From Nitrospira sp. (GTDB lineage Bacteria > Nitrospirota > Nitrospiria > Nitrospirales > Nitrospiraceae), in NCBI GenBank assembly GCA_022843785.1, contig JALHMZ010000004.1:124001-188000 (forward strand): a stretch of DNA of 64,000 nt, read 5' to 3'. The first letter of the stretch is position 1; every line of letters begins with the position of its first letter. Below are positions 17,355 through 26,274 of the stretch, piece by piece. The notes below the pieces were generated by a model. It saw only the letters and a list, made by a program, of their open reading frames with translations, was not told the DNA's origin and ran no database searches. The position numbers were made by a program, and so were the translations under genes.

Positions 17355-18101
17355 CTACTGACCTAAGTACCAGCCGATACCGTACCGCTCCAGAAAGCTC
17401 GTGACCATCGTGAGAGAATTGGCATAGATCATCACACCGACAACGACCAGCAACACTCCACTCACAGTCGAAACGCCCCAGAGATAGGCGCGGGCCTGCT
17501 TGAAGTAAGCCAGGAATCGATCCACACCCAACGCCGTCAGAAAAAGCGGCAGACCCAGCCCTAGCGAATAGGACGTCAAGAGCACCACCCCGCTCACGAG
17601 GGAATCTGTCGTGCTGGCATATAAGAGGATCGATCCCAATACCGGCCCCACACAGGGGGTCCAGCCTGCAGCAAACGCCACGCCGATCAGGAACGATCCT
17701 AAATACCCGGCCGGCCGACTGCGGAATTGGAAGCGATGCTCCATTTTTAAAAAATTTAAATTCAGGAGACCAAGCAGATAGAGCCCGAACACCACGATCA
17801 AGGCCCCGCCGAAGCGGCGAATGTGGTCCTGATACGTAATCAGAACTTGCCCCAGGAGACTGGCCGATGCCCCAAACGCAATAAACACCGAGGAGAACCC
17901 GGCGATAAACAACAACGAGTTCAGCACAATCGCCTTCTTGAATTTCACCCGTTCCGATGCATCCGTCAGCTGTTCGACCGAAAGTCCCGTGATGTACGAA
18001 ATGTAGGACGGCACCAGCGGCAAGACACACGGAGATACAAACGACAGCAAGCCGGCTGAAAACGCGGCAATCACTGAAATTTGGGGGATCGATTGCGTCA
18101 T
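17355..18101 (-). CDS. ccdA: CcdA-family thiol-disulfide transmembrane transporter
   Basis: A 248-aa inner-membrane protein of the CcdA/DsbD transmembrane family, which passes reducing equivalents from cytoplasmic thioredoxin to periplasmic thiol proteins. Six helices are apparent, with the two conserved Cys motifs SFVSPCVLPLVPSYISYI (about 20-37) and GWTPCVGPVLGSIL (about 135). It starts 2 bp after the TlpA-like gene, and the pair probably supplies reductant for cytochrome c maturation. Confidence 0.93.
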   Translation of the reverse strand: MTQSIPQISVIAAFSAGLLSFVSPCVLPLVPSYISYITGLSVEQLTDASERVKFKKAIVLNSLLFIAGFSSVFIAFGASASLLGQVLITYQDHIRRFGGALIVVFGLYLLGLLNLNFLKMEHRFQFRSRPAGYLGSFLIGVAFAAGWTPCVGPVLGSILLYASTTDSLVSGVVLLTSYSLGLGLPLFLTALGVDRFLAYFKQARAYLWGVSTVSGVLLVVVGVMIYANSLTMVTSFLERYGIGWYLGQ

Positions 18102-18103
18102 GC

Positions 18104-18670
18104 TTACGACTTCATGAGTATCTGGATCAATTCGCGGGCTTCAGGCGAGTCCCAGTCGCGGGCGCCAAAAATCTTTTTTCGAATGACACCTTGGCGATCG
18201 ACCATGAAGGTGAGAGGAAGCGATCGTGCGCCATAGATGACACCGACTCGATATTCCTCGTCATGGAGAATGGGAAACGTAAACCCCATCTCCCGCTGAA
18301 ACGGACGAGTCACCGCGGCGCCTTGGGCGTCCGTGGAGACCGCCAGAATCTCGAACTCCCTGCGGGAAAGAGTCCGATACAGTTGCTCCATCGCCGGCAT
18401 CTCAACCCGGCAGGGTCCACACCAGGTGGCCCAAAAATTCAGCAGGACGACTTTGCCTCGAAATTGAGACAGGCTCATCATATTGCCGGCAAGATCGCGC
18501 AACTGAAAGTTCGGCGCCTCGTCGCCGACCTTCACCATCGCAAGATTCCGTTCGACCACCTGCGGTCTTGCAAATGGCGACTCGGCGTCAGCCGATGTCG
18601 ATAGACATACGCCGAGCGCGGGCTGAGCAGCTAGCAGTCCGATACACAGCATGGACGAAAAATGTTTCAT
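18104..18670 (-). CDS. TlpA/ResA-like periplasmic thioredoxin
   Basis: A 188-aa redoxin with N-terminal signal peptide (about 1-28). The AlpA/TSA-type fold shows VGDEAPNFQLRDLAGNMMSL and the active site WCGPC in NFWATWCGPCRVEM at about 83-96, then cis-Pro in SLPLTFMVD. It is encoded immediately upstream of ccdA, which implies CcdA reduces it. The likely target is apocytochrome c heme-binding cysteines, or oxidised periplasmic thiols more generally. Confidence 0.92.
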   Translation of the reverse strand: MKHFSSMLCIGLLAAQPALGVCLSTSADAESPFARPQVVERNLAMVKVGDEAPNFQLRDLAGNMMSLSQFRGKVVLLNFWATWCGPCRVEMPAMEQLYRTLSRREFEILAVSTDAQGAAVTRPFQREMGFTFPILHDEEYRVGVIYGARSLPLTFMVDRQGVIRKKIFGARDWDSPEARELIQILMKS

Positions 18671-18916
18671 GAACAGGCCCCATCACGATGGCGAACGCAA
18701 TTCCTTTGAAATCTTGTCATCTTACAAACGCCCTAAAAGAAGTGTCAAGGCGACGCGTGTGGCCCTCGCTACCCCTCGCCTCTTTAGTAGTGATAGACAA
18801 ATCCCTGCGCCTCCTCTAGAATCCGGCACAGGCTAACGTCAGTCTGTCGCTCGAACCTCGTCCATTTCCACACGAACCGCCGGCGGCGTTCGATAACCGC
18901 AACCTTGAGGGATCGC

Positions 18917-20065
18917 ATGAGAAATAACTACTTATTCACTTCGGAATCAGTCACAGAAGGGCACCCTGACAAGATCGCCGACCAGATTTCAGATGGGATT
19001 CTGGACGCGATCATCGCGAAGGACAAATACTCGCGCGTCGCCTGCGAAACCATCTTGACCACCGGCATCGCCTTCGTCGCCGGTGAAATTTCCACCAAAG
19101 CCTACGTGGAGATTCCCGACATCATCCGCGACGTCATCAAGGACGTGGGGTACACCGATGCCTCGTGGGGCTTCGACTATCATACCTGCTCCGTCTTGAC
19201 CGCCATCCATCAGCAATCCGGCGACATCGCTATGGGCGTCGATTCCGGAGGAGCCGGCGATCAAGGATTGATGTTCGGCTACGCTACGAATGAAACCGAC
19301 GAGTTGATGCCGATGCCGATCGTCTTGGCCCATCGATTGACCAAGCGTCTGGCGGAAGTACGTAAAAAGGGCATCCTCCCCTGGGTACGCCCGGACGGCA
19401 AATCCCAAGTGACCGTCGAATACAAGAACGGCAAGCCGGTGCGCATCGACACGATCGTGGTCTCGACTCAGCACAGCCCTGACGTCACGAATAAGCAAAT
19501 CGAGCGCGACATTATGGAGAAAGTCATCAAGCCCATGATGCCGAAGCGCCTCTACGACCCCACGAGCGTCAAGCACCACATCAATCCGACCGGCCGCTTT
19601 GTCGTCGGCGGACCGATGGGCGATACCGGCCTAACCGGCAGAAAAATCATCGTGGACACCTATGGTGGACACGGCAGCCACGGCGGCGGCGCGTTCTCCG
19701 GCAAGGATCCGACGAAAGTCGATCGCTCCGCCTCCTACATGGCCCGCTATATTGCGAAGAACCTCGTCGCTGCGGGCTTGGCCGACAAATGCGAAGTACA
19801 GCTGGCCTATGCGATCGGTATCGCCGACCCCGTATCCGTACTCGTCGACACCAAGAACACGGAGAAGGTCTCCGTCGAGAGTCTCGACAAGCTCGTGCGC
19901 AAACATTTCCCAATGACGCCGCGCGGCATCATTGATCACCTGAAGCTCCGCCGGCCGATCTTCCGCAAGACCGCATCATACGGGCACTTCGGGCGCAACG
20001 AACCGGAGTTCACGTGGGAAAAGACCGACAAAGCCAAGGCCTTGCGCAAAGACGCGGGCCTGTAA
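18917..20065 (+). CDS. metK: S-adenosylmethionine synthetase
   Basis: The enzyme makes SAM from methionine and ATP, 382 aa from ATG 18917. Motifs: [20 protein letters not shown] at the N-terminus, the ATP loop [12 protein letters not shown] at about 115-126, and the C-terminal signature [19 protein letters not shown] 18917 has GAGG six bases upstream; a TTG at 18905 in frame is a less likely start. The ahcY gene follows, together forming the SAM/SAH cycle. No recognisable SAM or SAH riboswitch was seen upstream of either gene. Confidence 0.97.
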   Translation: MRNNYLFTSESVTEGHPDKIADQISDGILDAIIAKDKYSRVACETILTTGIAFVAGEISTKAYVEIPDIIRDVIKDVGYTDASWGFDYHTCSVLTAIHQQSGDIAMGVDSGGAGDQGLMFGYATNETDELMPMPIVLAHRLTKRLAEVRKKGILPWVRPDGKSQVTVEYKNGKPVRIDTIVVSTQHSPDVTNKQIERDIMEKVIKPMMPKRLYDPTSVKHHINPTGRFVVGGPMGDTGLTGRKIIVDTYGGHGSHGGGAFSGKDPTKVDRSASYMARYIAKNLVAAGLADKCEVQLAYAIGIADPVSVLVDTKNTEKVSVESLDKLVRKHFPMTPRGIIDHLKLRRPIFRKTASYGHFGRNEPEFTWEKTDKAKALRKDAGL

Positions 20066-20077
20066 CAACAGCAGGCT

Positions 20078-21444
<1,367 letters not shown>

Positions 21445-21614
21445 CAGGATGCTGAACATGCCCCCCGGCGTTGTTCTCAGTCGCCCGTCTTCCTGCGACG
21501 TACCGCCTCGGTGACAGAGCTGCTCCGGCAGCTCGGGGTGGGCGGGTGGAAAGAAATACGCCTCGGTCGCCGCGCTCCCTGCAGCCTAGCCGGGATGCCA
21601 TTTTGAGCATCCTG
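21445..21614. repeat. MITE-like element with inverted ends
   Basis: Starting at the base after the ahcY stop codon, CAGGATGCTGAACATG (21445-21460) is mirrored by CATTTTGAGCATCCTG (21599-21614), 14 of 16 positions complementary. The 138-bp interior is GC-rich, contains a CTGCTCCGGCAG hairpin and encodes nothing convincing. Size, termini and position just after a stop codon suggest a small non-autonomous mobile or transcription-end element. Confidence 0.55.
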
Positions 21615-21694
21615 ATTCGGGCGATGCTTGATGAGGTCAATCGCGCGCAGTCGGGAGCACCCTCATCGCACCTGCATCGGAATGAGGGAAACAG

Positions 21695-21727
21695 CAAGGC
21701 CACCATTTCAGGTGGCCTTGTTGTTTC
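21695..21727 (+). terminator. Terminator hairpin after ahcY
   Basis: CAAGGCCACC (21695-21704) pairs perfectly with GGTGGCCTTG (21711-21720) around ATTTCA, followed by TTGTTTC. It lies between convergent genes and may work in both directions. A near-identical stem occurs at 23196-23221. Confidence 0.75.
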
Positions 21728-21873
21728 AGACAACTTACCTTCCATTCCAACCAAGCCATAAAGTCTTCTCTCATTCTGTGAGCCAATCTCCGACAAGCTC
21801 ACTGAAATCCATGGCTAACTCATAGAAAAGCTCGTGCTCTATAGCGTTAGAGCAGACTGCGATTGTTTTCTAG

Positions 21874-22836
21874 TTATCCGCGGCAGGCGAGAGTTTCAGC
21901 CTTTGGAATAACGGTCGTGGTTGCTCTAAAAGAAAGCACTGAAGGTTGGTCAAACAACGTGGCCGTCACCTGTTGAGCGATAAGAGGAAGCCCTTGGTCG
22001 AGTTCATCGACAAGAAGTTTAGCGCCGTCCTTGCTCCACTCAGCAATACGATGACTCCCTCCTTGATACTCCCATGTTCGGTGCCGAATACAAGCCTGGT
22101 CATTGGTACTCAGGAGTGTCGTTTCAACATGGACAACAAGCCGAAAGACGTCTTCTGGGTTGGGCCCACGAAACTCGATTAACGGAATTCGTACCTTGAG
22201 AAGCGTCTGTATCCCCTTGTCGCGGAGTGGCCAGTACCGTGCGCCTTTCTCCCTATTGCGATCTTCCCCCTGCATCTTCAGCGGATCAACTGGCAGTTCT
22301 AAAAGCCGTTCGAACTGATAGGTCGTATACATCTGGGCCTTTTCCCAGACGTGATCCCGTAGCCTATCTGGAAGACCAACTGCATCGATCGATTCTTGAA
22401 CCGCTCGTATAACAGCCCTCTCCGGTAATTCCATCAAGGGGGCGCTTGAATACGTTTTTCTGTCAATGGCTCCAACTACTCCACCAATTACCCCAGCACC
22501 TGGCACTAACGCCAGGGCCACAAGCACTGCTGGTAGGCAATTACCACGCGGGCATGAGAGTTTGCCTAGCCCAGGAAGCGCGAACTTGACTCCATTAATT
22601 GCCCCTTGTCCGGCATCATTAAGGCGGTCCTGCATTGCTCGCAGACCCTCATCAATAAGGGAGGGGTCCCGTGAATACAGGGTGTCGAACTTCGACACCT
22701 CCGCTGCTATTCCAATCGTTTCCAATCCCTGCCGCTCTGTCTCCGTAAGGGGCAACAAAGCCACACCCTGCGTCGTGCAAGATACTAGAGTGAGTTGAGA
22801 CACCATCACAAAGACAAGTAGAAGAAGCTTAGACAT
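21874..22836 (-). CDS. Lipoprotein of unknown function
   Basis: A 320-aa protein from ATG 22836. The signal peptide LLLLVFVMVSQLTLVSC ends in a lipobox with Cys at about 20, so it is probably membrane-anchored. The mature part has a hydrophobic glycine-rich stretch (LPAVLVALALVPGAGVIGGVVGAI) at about 100-124 and several Cys (SCPRGNCLP). I do not recognise a family. An in-frame ATG at 22866 would add a Cys-rich MKCCCPPG leader and spoil the signal peptide, so the inner start is chosen. It is convergent with ahcY. Confidence 0.75.
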   Translation of the reverse strand: MSKLLLLVFVMVSQLTLVSCTTQGVALLPLTETERQGLETIGIAAEVSKFDTLYSRDPSLIDEGLRAMQDRLNDAGQGAINGVKFALPGLGKLSCPRGNCLPAVLVALALVPGAGVIGGVVGAIDRKTYSSAPLMELPERAVIRAVQESIDAVGLPDRLRDHVWEKAQMYTTYQFERLLELPVDPLKMQGEDRNREKGARYWPLRDKGIQTLLKVRIPLIEFRGPNPEDVFRLVVHVETTLLSTNDQACIRHRTWEYQGGSHRIAEWSKDGAKLLVDELDQGLPLIAQQVTATLFDQPSVLSFRATTTVIPKAETLACRG

Positions 22837-23051
22837 CTGCACACCAGGTGGGCAGCAGCATTTCATGAGATTAGACCAACCACTCGGCCAATGGTCTGTA
22901 GACAGAACATAGGAGCAAGCTGAATTTCTGTCAAGGCAGACTGTGAGTCACATCGGGAATTATACGACTGGGAGCAGCATGATTCACGTTCAGAGAATGA
23001 GGAAACACGCGTGGCTCAATCAGTATCAGAAAGCCGACAGATGAATCGCGA

Positions 23052-23150
23052 CGACCAGACTTTCCTCCGGCGTCATGCGTCTGGCTCGCTCAACTTACTT
23101 GGACGCTGTTGGAGGCCAGCGGAGATCGTCGGTTGCGGATGGACATCTAG
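23052..23150. repeat. Diverged intergenic repeat, copy A
   Basis: Shares three ordered blocks with 24660-24768: CCGGCGTCATGCGTC, GGCTCGCTCAACTT followed by TTGG, and a block near GTTGGAGGCCAGC leading to GATCGTCGGTTG. The 22867-23279 spacer otherwise holds only the terminator at 23196. Confidence 0.55.
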
Positions 23151-23195
23151 TGCGGTCCAGGTATCACCGCGCCAGTGTGAGTGAGTACAAAATAG

Positions 23196-23221
23196 AAAGG
23201 CCACCTGCGACGGTGGCCTTT
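23196..23221 (-). terminator. Terminator of the 23280-24095 gene
   Basis: AAAGGCCACC (23196-23205) pairs perfectly with GGTGGCCTTT (23212-23221) around a 6-base loop. On the minus strand it is followed by CTATTTTGT. It sits 58 bases after the stop of the upstream minus-strand gene. Confidence 0.75.
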
Positions 23222-23279
23222 TCATTTACTGGGTCTTAGTGGGAAACAGACCTGGCGTTTTTCTCAGAGCAGCCGGATG

Positions 23280-24095
23280 TTACTCCGGGCTATCTTGGTC
23301 GGGCTGTTTCTCGCGATGCTTCGTCTCAGACTGGGAAAGAACCGGTCGTGCTTCCTTCAATTCCTTGTCGAATTGTGCCGCATCAATTTCACGATACCCA
23401 TACTTATCGGCACCCTGGACAGGCGTAGAAGACCCTGCCAATTCACCGGCAATGATGCTCTTGGTCAATTGCGTCCGATCGTCATCGACAAAAATGGTAG
23501 CGGTTTTGTACTCCAAGGGAACAAGGGCGAACAGATTCTTTTCGCCACTGGGCAAAAACCTGTCGATGGCCACCAGCAATTTCTCCAAATCTGTGCGATT
23601 CACTCGTTTGGAGCCCAGCACGATAATGTCGCTGCTCTTCGCCTGGGAATCTACACTCACACCGGTTTCGCTGATATGTTCTACATCCCCGGCAGGAAAC
23701 TCCTGAGCAGGATTGGCATTGAGGAAATCCTGAATCCGCTGCCTGATGTCGGGAAGCGTCTTCACTCGATCACGCTGCCACATAGAGATCAGCAAGTCGC
23801 CTGAACTGATATTTCGAAAGTGCTGGTCGGACCTGAGGAGCAGCTTGCGTACTTTATTCTGCTGCCACTTTCCGCGATCCCGCTCTTCAAGATACAGATG
23901 CCCACGGACAACCCGCCGATACGAACCGTCACCACGAAGCTCTAGATAATGTGAGAACGGCCCCCCGCTATGCTTCAAGTACATCGTACGGTCCTGGGAA
24001 ACACGCACATCCTCTTCCGCGCCGGCCATGGATCCTGCCAGCAGAAAGAAAATACTACTGAGTATGGGGAACATATATTTCAATGAATGGATCAC
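23280..24095 (-). CDS. Secreted protein of unknown function
   Basis: A 271-aa protein whose N-terminal FPILSSIFFLLAGSMAGAEE is a clean signal peptide, so it is periplasmic or exported. GTG 24095 is chosen because GAAGG lies eight bases upstream; GTG 24104 is also in frame. The mature protein has a beta-rich start (MYLKHSGGPFSHYLELRGDGSYRR region at about 37-60), an acidic-basic middle and a Glu/Lys-rich tail. No family is recognised. It is followed by a strong terminator, so it is probably monocistronic. Confidence 0.75.
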   Translation of the reverse strand: MIHSLKYMFPILSSIFFLLAGSMAGAEEDVRVSQDRTMYLKHSGGPFSHYLELRGDGSYRRVVRGHLYLEERDRGKWQQNKVRKLLLRSDQHFRNISSGDLLISMWQRDRVKTLPDIRQRIQDFLNANPAQEFPAGDVEHISETGVSVDSQAKSSDIIVLGSKRVNRTDLEKLLVAIDRFLPSGEKNLFALVPLEYKTATIFVDDDRTQLTKSIIAGELAGSSTPVQGADKYGYREIDAAQFDKELKEARPVLSQSETKHREKQPDQDSPE

Positions 24096-24168
24096 GACAA
24101 CCACCTTCTTTCTTCGTCACGTATTGGCATGAGGCCCCGCTCAAGGCCTCCACTCCCAACCGCCATGG

Positions 24169-24282
24169 TTATTTCCTCACACTGCGATGGACCGGCTCTT
24201 TCTCCGACTCATATAAACTCTTCAGAACCCAATGAATCAAAACAAGGCCCCCAAATAAAGCCCCTGCCAGGATAATGTGCAT
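24169..24282 (-). CDS. Small single-helix membrane protein (37 aa)
   Basis: An open frame of 37 codons with GAGGAG just upstream of ATG 24282. The peptide begins MHIILAGALFGGLVLIHWVL, a single hydrophobic helix, followed by a charged tail KSLYESEKEPVHRSVRK. Helix plus charged tail and a good ribosome site are what a real small membrane protein shows. It lies in the gap upstream of the 23280-24095 gene, on the same strand, so the two could be co-transcribed. Function is unknown. Confidence 0.55.
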   Translation of the reverse strand: MHIILAGALFGGLVLIHWVLKSLYESEKEPVHRSVRK

Positions 24283-24659
24283 CGTCTCCTCATTATCGTG
24301 AAGCTCAGCAGAAATCGTCGCTTGATCGCCAGGGCTTTATCCACAGCGCCAGTGCGATCGCATTGCCTACGATCCCGTGAGGTGAACCTGAGAAGGCTTT
24401 GGGCGTCCATGTCCAAAGGTCCCTACTGACTATTCAGCAAACTCATAGTGGCACTGCCACTTATGGTTGCCTTCGACTGCTCGATCCACCATAGAATTTA
24501 CCTCAAGAGGGCGGATAGACAAAAACCTTTCGATCTTCTTGCCATGGCTGAAAGGAAGCAATATAACCGGGATGTGCGAGATTCAGTCAGAACTTCCGGG
24601 AATCGGCCAGGCTCAGGTCACGGCACAAATCAGACAGATGCAACGCAACCGCCAGGCAC

Positions 24660-24768
24660 TCCCCCGGCGTCATGCGTCCGTCCTACTCGATTTTCTCGTG
24701 TGCGAGCCGCTCGCTCAACTTCTTTGGTCGCCGTTGGAAGCCAGCAAGGATCGTCGGTTGTCGGGGAT
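24660..24768. repeat. Diverged intergenic repeat, copy B
   Basis: Contains the same blocks as copy A (CCGGCGTCATGCGTC, CGCTCGCTCAACTT, GATCGTCGGTTG) with a roughly 25-bp insertion after the first block. It lies downstream of the grxD gene on the opposite side of its terminator. Confidence 0.55.
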
Positions 24769-24831
24769 TCATACCAGCAAGAATACAATAGGTCGCTTGC
24801 AAGAGAGCAGCACTGGACGGGCAGTAAAAAA

Positions 24832-24927
24832 ACGAGGGCGGCTGTCATGCCCTCACTGCGCACATGCAACGAGGGCCTTCTGCGGCCGCGCGTTGCGCGA
24901 GCACAAGAGCATGACAGCCGCCCTCGT
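24832..24927 (-). terminator. Long inverted repeat ending in T-run, after grxD
   Basis: Two perfectly complementary 19-base arms lie at 24832-24850 and 24909-24927 (core GAGGGCGGCTGTCATGC) and enclose a 58-base loop with its own GC-rich inner pairing. On the minus strand the far arm runs into seven or so T residues, so it probably terminates the bolA-grxD transcript. The arms are much longer than a normal terminator stem, suggesting a mobile-element origin. Confidence 0.65.
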
Positions 24928-24946
24928 CGCACCCTTTCAGAATTGC

Positions 24947-25270
24947 TTACTTCCCGAACGCTTTTTTCAACAGCGGCTCGATCTCGCCCTTGGCGGCCAT
25001 CGGATCGAGCACATCGGTGTCCCCGTAGAACGTGCCATCGATGAACACTTTCGGGAGCGTCGGCCAATTCGTCATCTTCGTCAGGGCTTCCCGCTTCACC
25101 GGTTGCGAGAGTACGTCGATCAGTTCATACGGGTACCCGTATTTGTCGAAAAACTGCATCGTCTCTCTGGTGAACCCGCACATCGGCATGCTCTTGGTCC
25201 CTTTGCCGTAGATCAGAATCTTGTGCGCCTGTACTTCCTTTTGAATTTCTTCTTCGATCGGTTCTGCCAT
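24947..25270 (-). CDS. grxD: Monothiol glutaredoxin (Grx4/GrxD type)
   Basis: A 107-aa CGFS-type monothiol glutaredoxin, which binds a 2Fe-2S cluster with glutathione and BolA and takes part in Fe-S delivery. The active-site motif reads CGFT at about 31-34 instead of CGFS; WPTLPKVFIDGTFYGDTDVL (TVPQVFI-type block) and the C-terminal LLKKAF follow. It lies 52 bp after a bolA gene, the classic functional partner. Confidence 0.93.
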   Translation of the reverse strand: MAEPIEEEIQKEVQAHKILIYGKGTKSMPMCGFTRETMQFFDKYGYPYELIDVLSQPVKREALTKMTNWPTLPKVFIDGTFYGDTDVLDPMAAKGEIEPLLKKAFGK

Positions 25271-25322
25271 TGTCCGGCCTCCTTCAATAGACGTAATCGT
25301 ATCGACTCAGAGCCCTACGCGC

Positions 25323-25562
25323 TTAGCTCTCGTCCTGGGTCTTCGCCGTCAATTCCAGGGCATGAATACGCCCATCCTTCATCGGCGCATCCAGTGCTTG
25401 ATAAATCATGCGATGCCGGTCGAGAAGATTTTTCCCGGCAAACGCCGCTGAGACAACACTCACCTTGAGGTGATTCATCGTCCCTGTACGATCCGTCACC
25501 GTCACCACGGCATCCGGCATGCTCTTGCGGACATAGTCGGTCAATACGTCTGGTGTAATCAC
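25323..25562 (-). CDS. bolA: BolA family protein
   Basis: A 79-aa BolA-like protein that pairs with monothiol glutaredoxins in Fe-S trafficking. It has the central beta-alpha pattern, FAGKNLLDRHRMIYQAL with the conserved H in RHRM at about 49-52 (a candidate cluster ligand), and the C-terminal DGRIHALELTAKT. The GTG start at 25562 is supported by GGAGG seven bases upstream. It forms an operon with grxD. Confidence 0.92.
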   Translation of the reverse strand: MITPDVLTDYVRKSMPDAVVTVTDRTGTMNHLKVSVVSAAFAGKNLLDRHRMIYQALDAPMKDGRIHALELTAKTQDES

Positions 25563-25836
25563 GCTGCCTCCCTACTCTTTCCGGTAAATACCCTAGCTGA
25601 AATGGCCTCAGAAAGGCAATGTGTCCGATGGTTGCTTGGGCTTGGTGGCGTTTCACCACCTGGTGGTGCCTTTGAGCCAGCGATGTGAAACCGTGTGACA
25701 GACGGGACGGTCAACCTATTGAAATCCGGTCAAGTAAGATCCCGTCATATGCCGGCATAGGCCTTGCGGTTCTGTCCCATCAGAAGATGCCACATCACAT
25801 GTCCATCACCCAACTACCCTTTACCAGGAGGTCGCC

Positions 25837-26274
25837 ATGGACGAGTTCAAATCAGGGTTTTTTGTCGGGGGTGAAAGTTGCAATGGCCGGGTGCTGATCG
25901 TCGATGACGAACCGGATATCCGCAAGGTCGTCCGCTTGACGCTCCACAAGGCCGGATACGACGTCCTGGAAGCGGAGAACGGCGCCAAGGCGATCGACAC
26001 GATCAACAGCGGCGAGAATCGGCTCTTGCTGGATGTGATCATCTGCGACATTCGCATGCCCAAGGTCAACGGCATCGAAGCGATCGCCTACCTCCGCCAG
26101 AATTATCCGCGCGTGCCGCTGATCGTCCTGACGGGATTCCCAGATACCGACATGGCCACATCGCTGCTACGGCAGGGCGTCGTCGATTACCTGGTGAAAC
26201 CGGTCGAGGGCGACAAGCTGCGGGCCTCCGTCGCGCGCGCGATGGAACAACGTGAGTTGGCGCATCTGTCATGA
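25837..26274 (+). CDS. Stand-alone response regulator receiver
   Basis: A 145-aa CheY-like receiver without output domain. Acidic pocket DDE is at 23-25, phospho-acceptor D71 is in IICDIRMPKVNG, and the conserved Lys is in LVKPVEG near 123. AGGAGG lies seven bases before ATG 25837. Its last four bases overlap the start of the following kinase, and the next three genes are coupled the same way. It is likely the phosphate receiver or hub for both kinases in this operon. Confidence 0.93.
   Translation: MDEFKSGFFVGGESCNGRVLIVDDEPDIRKVVRLTLHKAGYDVLEAENGAKAIDTINSGENRLLLDVIICDIRMPKVNGIEAIAYLRQNYPRVPLIVLTGFPDTDMATSLLRQGVVDYLVKPVEGDKLRASVARAMEQRELAHLS

Noticed and set aside
17230..18030. A 266-codon frame overlapping ccdA
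   Set aside because: It is the antiparallel-like shadow of ccdA in another frame; ccdA has the family Cys motifs and a coupled start.
18837..18916. SAM or SAH riboswitch before metK, and similarly before ahcY
   Set aside because: I could not find the conserved core or kink-turn elements by eye; only a palindromic repeat is present before ahcY.
21471..21761. 96-codon plus-strand frame after ahcY
   Set aside because: It lies across the MITE-like element and the terminator, with no ribosome site and no protein-like pattern.
24467..25468. Long plus-strand frame covering the repeat B region, grxD and bolA
   Set aside because: It is antisense to grxD and bolA, and its open state comes from GC-rich codon structure.
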